Assembly: GCA_015179045.1 (NCBI GenBank)
Contig: WHUZ01000011.1
Coordinates: 1,178,001 to 1,242,000, forward strand
Origin: Kalaharituber pfeilii
Taxonomy: Eukaryota; Ascomycota; Pezizomycetes; Pezizales; Pezizaceae
Reading direction: 5' to 3'
DNA length: 64,000 bases
Within the stretch, counting starts at the first letter, position 1. Every line of letters begins with the position of its first letter. Both the position numbers and the translations under genes were made by a program. Below the pieces are notes generated by a model. The model saw nothing but the letters and a program-made list of their open reading frames with translations. It was not told the origin of the DNA and did not search any database. Below, piece by piece: positions 54,330 to 63,300 of the stretch.

Positions 54330-54890
54330 CGAGCTCATGCGTTGATGACGTGCTGAGCCGGGATGCCAGCGCCCCTGCACCCTGGCGCTGCTGTCGCTGA
54401 GGGCGCAAACTCCCTTTTTTCCTGATGGATCCCCGTTAGCTTCTCGGTTTCCACCCACCTCACCTCCAGTACCCCTCTTCTCTGTGCTGTCTCAATGGCA
54501 TCCTTCCTTAGCTGCTCTATCATATCCAGCTACCTGTCATATTCTCCCCCCTTCCTCCATACCCTTTCTACCCTCTCCTTCACCGTGATTATGTCCCCCA
54601 TCTCTCCTACTCTCACTAACCACCAATCTTGCCTTTCCTATGTGTGAATCTTATCCACACACCATACCTCATTCCTATCAATCACGTACACCTCCCATCT
54701 CCTACTAGTCCCAAAAACTCCATCCCAGTTGTGTCTTCTTCCACTGACATCTTTCGCCTCTTTTACTCCCTTGCCTCCTTCTCCTGCCCTCCTCGTATCT
54801 ACCCTTTTGGATGCTGCCACCTTTGGGACTAGCTTTGCAGCTGTCCCTAAAATTGAGGGTAGTCTAATTCCTGCTCTCATCTACTCTTAG
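54330..54890 (-). other. Coding-like but broken minus-strand region
   Basis: AIETAQRRGVLEVRWVETEK and an upstream part (RLPSILGTAAKLVPKVAASK) have protein-like composition, with stops between. Family not recognised. Confidence 0.25.
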
Positions 54891-55102
54891 GTCCCCCTCT
54901 ACTAGCGATCGGTCGATTTCTGCGGCTTCACAACTTAGTCTATGCAGCCGATCGAGATCGGTCGGTCAGCTCAACACCAGAGCGCGTGCGCTGGCACCAA
55001 TCAGGTGCAAGTGCCTCGCTCTCCCTGAACTGTATGGGGAATCCTCTGAAAACTTCAAAAAACTTGACCTTTGAAAAACGAGTCCGTAGATTCTAAATTC
55101 TG

Positions 55103-55531
55103 TTAAACAAATGCGATTTTCTTTCTCGGGCGGTCCCGAGCTTCGTTTTGCTGTAACTTTTGCTTTCTGAAGGCGCCGGGAAGGTTGTTTTCTTCCAAGC
55201 GCTCGTTCTGTGAAAATTGTTGTCGGTGGTCCGGCTTGGTCTCAGATGGTGATACCGGAGCTTTCCCTATTGCAGCAAGTTTCATTTTTTCTAGACAGAA
55301 GTAGAGTTCTTGAGTCGCGCACCGCCGGACCAACGAGAGCACAAATAATAATGCCAGTAGGGCCCAAGTGAACCATATCACAACCCCTCGAGGTACACCG
55401 GAGATCCGAGATACTAGGTTCAAACATTTCTTGCGTAATGACGATAGGTGCGACCATGTAGGTGGTAAAAGGAACGCTAGTACTATCCTGGTTGCTTGGT
55501 CTGAGAGTGCCCTGACGCGTATATGCTGCAA
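55103..55531 (-). CDS. Hypothetical 142-aa protein with one membrane segment
   Basis: An open frame starting MQHIRVRALSDQATRIVL. A hydrophobic span (VVIWFTWALLALLFVLSLV, about residues 49-67) is followed by a basic, Gln-rich tail (QQFSQNERLEENNLPGAFRK) to the stop. There is no known motif. A frame beginning at 55577 overlaps in another phase. It may be a real small membrane-anchored protein or chance. No splice sites or expression signals are visible. Confidence 0.3.
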   Translation of the reverse strand: MQHIRVRALSDQATRIVLAFLLPPTWSHLSSLRKKCLNLVSRISGVPRGVVIWFTWALLALLFVLSLVRRCATQELYFCLEKMKLAAIGKAPVSPSETKPDHRQQFSQNERLEENNLPGAFRKQKLQQNEARDRPRKKIAFV

Positions 55532-55693
55532 TGGAGATTGGGCAGCGTGGTTGGTAGGGGTAACAGTATGCCGACACTGCGTGTGATATTCTTATTAGAT
55601 TGAGATGACTGCTGAACAGAGCATGTTATTTTATTTTATATTGTTTTTAGATCATCAAGCGCGTTTCGCCCAGAGGGCTAGTGTGGGTGTTCT

Positions 55694-55876
55694 GGCCCAG
55701 CGACGAACATTCTCCGGTTCGCGAACCGGCCAGTCGATTCGCGAATCGGCCGGCCCCGTGAAAAACACAGCCCAGCCACGAACACCTGGCCTAGCGGCGA
55801 AGATGAATGTACCTCTATATACCTATATGTATATATATGGCCAGTTTTGCGAACCACAATATTCGTCAGTGGGCTA
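55694..55876. mobile_element. Possible 180-bp short TIR element
   Basis: GCCCAGCGACGAACATTCTC, CGGTTCGCGAACC on the left and GGTTCGCAAAACTGGCC, GACGAATATT (reverse complement of the right end) pair imperfectly over about 35 bp. No TSD seen. Confidence 0.35.
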
Positions 55877-55897
55877 GCACATGAGTCATGAATTGGG

Positions 55898-55959
55898 GTT
55901 TTTTTTTTTTTTATCATTGATCGCGTGCCGCCCTGGGTGCTATGGCGATTTAGTTACAT
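55898..55959 (-). mobile_element. Tail-B micro-insertion in ORF1 relic
   Basis: T13, ATCATTGATCGCGTGCCGCC, CTGGGTGCTATGGCGATTTA, GTTACAT. TSD ATGAATTGGG at 55888-55897 and 55960-55969 (10 bp, perfect). Outer stem ATCGC/GCGAT. Confidence 0.9.
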
Positions 55960-55969
55960 ATGAATTGGG

Positions 55970-56140
55970 CCTTAGATACGTAGTAAAGGGGGTTGAGAAG
56001 AAAATCACCAACTCAGTTGTGATATACCTAGAGGAGCAAAGTCCACCCGGAGCAGAATTCAATACCAGCGAGAGTGAGATTAGGAGGGAAATGGCTGAAG
56101 TTCCTGCCAGTACGAGTGGGATAGAGCCTAAAGTGGATGC
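55970..56140 (+). pseudogene. LINE ORF1-like relic
   Basis: VVKGVEKKITNSVVIYLEEQ and SEIRREMAEVPAS resemble the KKxSxVVIYLE block of the ORF1-only elements. Too short for a family call. Confidence 0.35.
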
Positions 56141-56159
56141 TTGGCGCTTGCAAGGGTTC

Positions 56160-56720
56160 TATTACCAGTACCGTATGGGTAACGATGTGCACACCGGTAA
56201 CGCTGGGCACCTTGGCGCCAGTTTTGCACCCTCTCCAACATCAAATGTTAGGCATATCTCACAGAATATATTTCTAATATGTATGATGAATTAATTATAG
56301 GCCATATTGACTGCGCTGATTCTGAATTTGAAGGGAAAAAAGTGAAAATGCTACTCCTACAGCACCTACAGTTGCCACATCCCTCTACCTTATAAAATAA
56401 CCTCCTCTGGTACCTACCAGCAAATACCAACTCACTGCAACGCTCTACCTGCTCATGCAATAGTAGGAATGGTAGGGATGGTACTACCAGTGCTATATTA
56501 CAATACATGAGTAGTAACAGCTTCAGATCTGTAACATAGCACTGTATGCTCCTGTAGCAAGAAATTATGCATAACTAAGAAATTGAGCATTTTCCGGATG
56601 CGACAACAAAAAATTTCTGTGAGTGCAAATAGCTCTCAAGGGCGCTCAAATTGAAGCCAGAGCATGGTAGAATACATGGAATTATCTTCCGCATATTCAT
56701 TGAGCCAATTTTTAGGAGAT
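56160..56720 (+). repeat. Dispersed repeat R3, copy 3
   Basis: GTATGGGTAACGATGTGCAC, CCGGTAACG and, near 56650, TTGAAGCCAGAGCATGGTAG match copies at 18.2-18.6 kb (inverted) and 40.2-40.4 kb. Confidence 0.55.
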
Positions 56721-56767
56721 GGGTAGTGACCTATTTGGTATATCCCAAATCCTATACTAGACATACT

Positions 56768-56825
56768 TCGCCATAGCCCCCAGGGCGGCACGCGAGTAAT
56801 GATATAAAAAAAAAAAAAAAAAAAA
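56768..56825 (+). mobile_element. Tail-B micro-insertion
   Basis: TCGCCATAGCCCCCAGGGCG, GCGAGTAATGATAT and about 20 A. TSD TACTAGACATACT at 56755-56767 and 56826-56838 (13 bp, perfect). Confidence 0.93.
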
Positions 56826-57098
56826 TACTAGACATACTCTGAGCTGCCAAGTGTTAATGATCCTGCCTGAGATCAATAAGATCTAGACATATACTCTATT
56901 ACCTATTCTGAGGAAGTATAGCAAGTTTGGCGATGTCAAGGAGTCGCCATAACCGTAGAGTGAGCAGCCCGCATATGTCAGATATGTCAGATATGCAGCA
57001 TCACACAGATACAGTATGTAACAGTAATAATTGCATTATCATCGTCATGTAGCGCTATACGAGTTGTACACAGTCTCGAAACCGGCACAAACTATAGG

Positions 57099-57318
57099 TG
57101 TTACGGATTGCAACCGACCGTTTGCAAACCGTTGCACCAAAAGGTAGAACTACCGGTACCACCCGGTAGTGTGGTCAGTATATATAGGAGTATCCGTATG
57201 GGCCGGTCAGTGACTCGCTTACGTTTGCGCACGTGGTCAAGGATCTTGGCTCCCTTAGACGTCCACACGTACTAGTAATCAGCTTCCCTCTGCCGCCATG
57301 GCACGCCAAGCCGTGACA
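57099..57318 (+). mobile_element. Solo LTR, copy 2 (220 bp)
   Basis: Same TGTTACGG...CGTGACA unit as 22878-23097, differing at a few positions. The 5-bp TSD ATAGG is at 57094-57098 and 57319-57323. It is distinct from the gypsy LTR at 57567. Confidence 0.92.
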
Positions 57319-57340
57319 ATAGGTATCTAGATTAATATCT

Positions 57341-57345
<5 letters not shown>

Positions 57346-57379
<34 letters not shown>

Positions 57380-57386
57380 CACATAA
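57346..57386 (-). mobile_element. Ultra-short insertion: tail-A end only, plus T run
   Basis: About 31 T followed by AATCACATAA, equal to the last 8-10 nt of tail-A (TTATGTGATT). TSD TAATATCTAGAGT at 57333-57345 and 57387-57399 (13 bp, perfect). The hairpin itself is absent. Confidence 0.85.
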
Positions 57387-58025
57387 TAATATCTAGAGTG
57401 GGGCTGTCATATCAATAGTATATTGTTGGTTATGCAGATACATATTAGTACTGCACTGTTGTAGAGTACAACTGATGCATAGATACTCTCTAAAGCTACA
57501 AATATAGAAGAAGATATTTTATAACAGCTGGTAGTATGGGGTAATAGTTTTGGGTAGCTGAAAACTTGTTACAGGCATAATCGTTCTCATGCTATAACAC
57601 CGTCTTGTTTAAGTGTCGTCAAAAGGTACTACCAACTATAAAGCCTACCAGTCGGAAGTTTAGCTAACCCGATACTAGTCAGGTCTGTGGTAGTGGAACT
57701 TCTTCGGTTAAGAAGTAAGTAACTACTAAGATTAGCAATCTTGGTTACTAACTCTTCCGGCAGCTCCTGTTGTACTATTCGTTGTACGATAACCTTTTCT
57801 TATTTTCTTATATCATCGATCTTTGCATAGGGATCGGAGTTATGATGGTATTTTTAGATAGAGGCTTGCATTAGAGGTTTCAAGTTCTCGTATTTGTTGT
57901 TCTAGAATTTATTGTAAGGGTTGGTCAAAAAGAAAGGCTGTCACTTGGCTTTTTTCAGGGTCTGGCTTGATCCCCAGAATCCGTTCAAGCTGAATTTGTT
58001 AACAGCTTTGAAGAACTACATTTTG

Positions 58026-58034
58026 TATAAATAG
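58026..58034 (+). promoter_or_regulatory. TATA box in gypsy LTR
   Basis: TATAAATAG lies about 55 bp upstream of the predicted RNA start, which is inferred from the self-primer match. Confidence 0.6.
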
Positions 58035-58080
58035 AAGCCTGACCCACCGGAGTTAGAAGGGCAAGGACCCGGAACTCAAC

Positions 58081-58093
58081 CCTAACAAATATA
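58081..58093 (+). other. Self-primer (predicted RNA 5' end)
   Basis: CCTAACAAATATA pairs with TATATTTGTTGGG just after the LTR (58206-58218): 10 consecutive pairs, one G-U, two more pairs. Tf1/sushi-type elements start cDNA synthesis by folding their own RNA 5' end onto the primer site. Confidence 0.65.
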
Positions 58094-58205
58094 AAGCTTT
58101 CTTACTATCTTAACTACTTTATTTTCCGTGACTTATATTTAATTATATTTCACGTTGCACTTAGTTATTTAGTAAACGGCTTACCCCCAACGTACCCCGT
58201 AACAC

Positions 58206-58218
58206 TATATTTGTTGGG
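58206..58218 (+). other. Primer-binding site for self-priming
   Basis: Begins one base after the LTR end and is complementary to 58081-58093. I see no tRNA 3'-end match starting TGG at the border. Confidence 0.65.
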
Positions 58219-58252
58219 TCTCGTTTCGCCACAACCTCACAAATAACCAACA

Positions 58253-60364
58253 ATGGCGTCCTACAACTTCCCTGTGATTCCCAAGCTATTGACTGCTGGG
58301 AACGAACTAGTCTATTGGAGATCTAAAGATGAAGTGGATTCGGATTCCAGTGCAGAAGCAGCACAATCGGCCCTCACCACCACTCCAAGACCAGGACTCC
58401 GGCCTCGAACAAAGTCTCAGTCCCAGCAATTGCGCATTGAGGACACTCAAGAACTAAATTGGATTCAGATCCACCAAAGCCGCGTGGATCAATTGATCCT
58501 ACAGAGACAAGAGAAGCTCACCCTTCTGATTCCTATCTTAGAGGCAGTGAATCCGGGACATGTCAGCTCACTAATAGCACAATTCTCCTCATGGGCGTGG
58601 AATTTAGTTTCACAGCTTAAAGAAGATATAGCAGATGAGCTCGAAAAAACCCGAAGCGAGATAAGCCGCCCACTACCGACAGAACTACCGGTAGCAATGG
58701 ACGTTGACCGAAAAGAAGAATTAGAAGCCGAATTCCTAAAACAGGAATTCATCAATCTCCAACAGCAGCTCAAGCACGATGCTAACAAGTACAAGCAACG
58801 TTATGAAGCACAAATCCAAGCCGAAGCCCAAGCTTGGGAAACCAAGCTTCGGGAACAGCTAGGGAAGGAAAAAGCCGATCACGAAGCAACAGTCTTAGCC
58901 GCCGCCGAGAAGTACCGACTCGAAATGGAGACTGCCAAACTCAAGTGGGAGGCAGATACCACGGAAAAGATACGGAACCTAGAGCAGCAGTACACCAAGG
59001 ATGCCAATGCTACTATTATCAAGGCCTTAGACGAGAAAAGAGCCATGGTTGCCGCCTTGGAGTCTCAACTACAGGACGCCAGAATCCTCCTCGACAAGCA
59101 GAAGGCCGAGCAGAAGGATCTAGAAGGAAAAATCCTATCCCAAGAAGACGCTATTAGAGCTGGTCAAGGACAGGTAACAATATTAGAAGCAGAAATCACC
59201 TCTCTCAAGAACCAGAATAAAGAGCTGCAAGACAAAATAACAGCTCTTGAAGTCAAACTTCCGCCCTCCCGACCGCCAACTAGATCACCATCTCCGTCAC
59301 GAACAGTGACCACCGTCCTCTCCATCCGACCAGCACCATCTCCTCCTCCAAGAAAGAAAGCCAGGCACGAAACCAGACGATGGGATTCACCTGAACCCGA
59401 ACCCACTGGCCAGTACATCCCATTCGCCCGCCTCCCGACTCTAAGAACTTGGGATGGCAACCTGGACGGACTACAAGTATGGAAGTCCGAAGTAATGGAC
59501 TTAGTATACCTCCGAGAGCACCGCCGAACCTTTGCTGAAGAAGATACCAAAATTCTGTATGCATCCCGATCTCTAACCAAGGAGGCAGCAGAATGGCATA
59601 GCCAAAACAAACATATGTACATGGGTCCGGGGGCTCGGAGAGATACTACATTGGAAAAATGGATGGACGATTTGGCAGAGGGAATGGGAATCCACATGCA
59701 AGAGCAGCAAATGCGAGATAAACTCGATACCTACACACAGAAGGGCAAAATCATGGACTATATCAACACCATGAAGAAAATGAACCACCTAGCCAATTAC
59801 GACGAAAAAACGTTCAAGGACAAGGTGGTCAAAGGGTTGAAAAGAAACATTGCCCAATTCTTCCTCATGCAGCCAGGAGTACCCAATGAATCGCTTGATG
59901 ACTGGTGCAAACGCGTAATAGCGGTTGGCATGCGGGACGAGCGAACAACGCAAGTTGTGGGTCACAGTGGTGGTAACAAACCTAGTGGCCATTCAAAGGG
60001 GAAACAATCTTCAGAGAAGAAGAAGGACAGTGTGGAAACTACGACCTCTAAGCCCAGCCCATACCTCCCCGGCTCCTCCAAGGAACTCAGCGCCAAATGG
60101 AAGGCCGATGGGAAATGCTCTCGCTGTGGAAGAAAAGGCCACACTTTCAGCAAATGCGTGGCTACGGAAATCGTGAAGGAGTGGAAGACGACCCAGCCAA
60201 CTAATCAGTCGGGTAATAAGAGGAAGAGAGATGACGACAGGAAGGAGGACAAAAAGGAGGTAAGGAAAATTAAACAAGAAAACAAAGGAGACTCGGCTGG
60301 GATACAGGCTCGCAGCCTAGCGTCACGCATCACCACTCTCGATGAATCCGAGTCGGAAAACTAG
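58253..60364 (+). CDS. Gypsy Gag, intact, with long coiled coil and zinc knuckle
   Basis: 703 codons without interruption; the ATG lies 49 bp after the LTR. Residues about 1-140 hold an acidic/charged start; about 150-335 a long heptad-like coiled coil rich in A, E, K and Q ([40 protein letters not shown]). A Pro/Ser linker at 335-370 ([13 protein letters not shown]) precedes the retrotransposon Gag domain at about 385-560 ([33 protein letters not shown]). Then comes a Lys-rich part with the CCHC knuckle [14 protein letters not shown] at 622-635 and a basic tail. It packages element RNA in virus-like particles. Many fungal chromovirus Gags are shorter. The frame overlaps pol by about 19 nt. 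Confidence 0.88.
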   Translation: MASYNFPVIPKLLTAGNELVYWRSKDEVDSDSSAEAAQSALTTTPRPGLRPRTKSQSQQLRIEDTQELNWIQIHQSRVDQLILQRQEKLTLLIPILEAVNPGHVSSLIAQFSSWAWNLVSQLKEDIADELEKTRSEISRPLPTELPVAMDVDRKEELEAEFLKQEFINLQQQLKHDANKYKQRYEAQIQAEAQAWETKLREQLGKEKADHEATVLAAAEKYRLEMETAKLKWEADTTEKIRNLEQQYTKDANATIIKALDEKRAMVAALESQLQDARILLDKQKAEQKDLEGKILSQEDAIRAGQGQVTILEAEITSLKNQNKELQDKITALEVKLPPSRPPTRSPSPSRTVTTVLSIRPAPSPPPRKKARHETRRWDSPEPEPTGQYIPFARLPTLRTWDGNLDGLQVWKSEVMDLVYLREHRRTFAEEDTKILYASRSLTKEAAEWHSQNKHMYMGPGARRDTTLEKWMDDLAEGMGIHMQEQQMRDKLDTYTQKGKIMDYINTMKKMNHLANYDEKTFKDKVVKGLKRNIAQFFLMQPGVPNESLDDWCKRVIAVGMRDERTTQVVGHSGGNKPSGHSKGKQSSEKKKDSVETTTSKPSPYLPGSSKELSAKWKADGKCSRCGRKGHTFSKCVATEIVKEWKTTQPTNQSGNKRKRDDDRKEDKKEVRKIKQENKGDSAGIQARSLASRITTLDESESEN

Positions 60365-63300
60365 AAAGGCAGATCTTAGCCAACGAAGTGTCTGCCCCTC
60401 CTCCTCCTCCAGTTGGCCTCACTCCTCCTCCAATCCTCGAAGGACCTCCAGCAAAGAAATCAATCATTCGCAAAGCCGAGCTAAAATGGAAGGAAAACGG
60501 TATCTCAAAATCAGTAATGATTAGAGTATGTATCGACCCAGGAGCAGAAACGTCAATGCTCTCCAACAAAGTACCAATCCCACGCATCAAAAGAAAATTC
60601 CCCATCAAGTTCAGAGGAGCCGGAGGTGTGCCCTTACCAAACACTGGGACAGAGTATACCCCAAAGCTCCAAATGACCCTTATCGACGATACCGGTAAAG
60701 TTCATAAAGAACTCATCGACTTCGACATGGGTGATGGAGGAAAGGACTATGATGCACTCTTGTCAATGACGTGGATGGCTAGTCACCAGCCATACATTGA
60801 TTGGGACTTGGACTATGTTGAACTAAATCACGCCAAATGCTCGGAACACATCAAGGCTAGGCGCTTTGAACTTTGTGAAGCGGAGGAACTTTACACGACT
60901 GAAGAATGGCAAGCAGGGCAAGTGTTTTTTGGTGGATATATGCGTATCGTGGGACGAAAAACACCCCAAGTGCGCATCTACCAAACGGAAGCTGGCAAGC
61001 AGGTGACCTTTGACCTAGCAGCATGGAAGAAGAAATTCCCGAAGGTTTTCGACCCCGAGACCGCAGCAAAACTACCCCCGCACCGATCATACGACCATCG
61101 CATACCTCTACAAGAAGGACAACAACCTCCATGGGGACCTATTTACCGATTAAGTGAGAAGGAATTGGAAATCCTTAAAGAATATATCGAACAGATGTTA
61201 AAAGAAGGAAAGATCCGACCCTCACAATCCCCGGCAGGTGCACCTATCCTGTTCGTCCCAAAAAAGAATGGCAAACTACGCATGTGTGTCGATTATAGAG
61301 GCCTTAACCGAATCACTATCAAGAACCGCTACCCCTCCCACTAATGGCAGAACTCCGAGACCGACTCCGCAAGGGCAAATACTTCACCGCCCTTGACTTA
61401 AAGAACGGATACAACTTGGTACGAATTGCCAAAGGGGATGAGTGGAAGACAGCCTTTAGGACTCGGTACGGCCACTACGAATACACAGTTATGCCATTCG
61501 GACTCTGCAATGCACCAGCAACCTTCCAGGAGTTCATGAATGAAATCTTCAAAGACATGATCGATCAGGGTTTACTGGCATACATCGACGACCTACTAAT
61601 ATATGCCGAAACCCTAGAAGAACATAATACAATCCTGGAAGAGGTGTTGCGCAGGCTACAGGAAAATGGTTTGGCTATACAAGAGGAAAAATGCGAGTGG
61701 TGCGTGGAGGAAGTTGAATTTTTGGGTTATCACATCTCGGGGAAAGGAATCTCGATGTCCACCGATAAAATCCAGGCTATCCTTGATTGGAAGACCCCTG
61801 GTACTAATGAACACTCCAACTTGAAGACAGATATACAATCCTTCCTAGGATTTGCTAACTTCTACCGACGCTTCATTAAGGACTACAGTAAGATATGCTT
61901 ACCTCTAACTCGACTACTCAATAAAGAGGCAAAGCTAGTCTGGGGACCTCCGCAAGAGGAAGCTTTCCAACAACTTAAGGAAGCTTTCACGACTGCTCCG
62001 ATTCTAGCACACTATCACCCAGAACACGAAATCATTCTGGAAACGGATGCAAGCGACTTCGCACTTGGAGGGATCCTAAGTCAGAAGCAAGAAGACGGCA
62101 AACTACACCCAGTTGCGTTCCATTCCCGGAAGTTCACCCCAGCCGAAATTAACTATGACATCTTCGACAAGGAGATGCTGGCTGTGGTGGAATGTATGAC
62201 AGATACCTGGAGAGAATACTGTGAAGGTGCTAAGCACAGCATCAAAGTCTATACCGACCACGACAATCTCCGGATCTTCAACACCATTAAGAAGCTATCT
62301 CGCCGTCAAGCACGATGGGCAGAAAAACTTGCCCCATTCGACTATACAATCATCTACCGAAAAGGAAAAGCGAATGCCAAGGCAGATGCTTTATCCAGAC
62401 GTGGTGACCACGCCCTTAAGAAGGGGAGTGGACAGCGAGATCAGCAAGAAACTAAGTTCTGGGAAGAAGGAACGTGGCAGGAAGAGGAAGAAATTTTGAC
62501 TGCAAGAACAATAAAAGCTCTGAAAATGGTAGCATTAACTGACGAATGGAGGAGCAAGCTAATCGAAGAAGGGAAAAAGGACAAATGGTATACTCAACTT
62601 AAGGAACGCATCCAGCAGAAGAACGATAACGTCGATAAACGATTCAGTATCCGTGACGAAGTAGTCCTACACAACAACCGGTTTGTGATACCAACGGCCC
62701 TTAGACAGGAAATACTTCAAGCAAAACATGATCATCCCCTCGCCGGCCACCTCGGAATCGAAAAAACCACAGAACTTATCGGCAGGGACTTCTATTGGCC
62801 TAACGCTCACAACGATATCACGGAATACATTGGCGCATGCTTGGAATGCCAAAGGAACAAGGCACGAAGACACAAGAAATATGGCCTCCTTCACCCTCAT
62901 GAGATACCATACCAACCATGGTCCTCTATCAGCATGGACTTCATTACCGAACTCCCTCCTTCAGACGGCTTCACACAAATATGGGTAGTAGTGGATAGGT
63001 TCACTAAGATGGCTCACTTCATCCCTCTAGCAGAACAATCCGCAGAACAATTAGCAACTACCTTCCTTCGAGAAATATGGCGACTCACGGCTTACCGAAG
63101 TCTATTATATCGGACCGAGACCCGAAGTTTACTTCAAACTTCTGGCAGGAACTCATGAAGAAACTCAAAGTCAACCTAAACATGAGTACCACTGCACACC
63201 TGGAAACCGATGGACAAACCGAAAGAGTCAACCAAACCCTCGAAGGTTACCTCCGCAACTACGTCACCTACCACTAGGACAATTGGAACCAACTCTTACC

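Larger units (their letters stand above)
57567..58204 (+). mobile_element. 5' LTR of Ty3/gypsy chromovirus
   Basis: 638 bp from TGTTACAGGC to CCGTAACA, with 6-bp inverted ends TGTTAC/GTAACA. It carries a TATA box and the self-primer described below. The internal region starts directly after it. The 3' LTR is beyond the window, so LTR identity cannot be compared. Confidence 0.82.

Noticed and set aside
22878..57318. The two 220-bp LTRs as the LTR pair of one element
   Set aside because: Each has its own 5-bp TSD and 34 kb of unrelated sequence lies between, so they are independent solo LTRs.
59164..59697. 177-codon minus-strand frame inside gag
   Set aside because: Shadow of the intact Gag frame.
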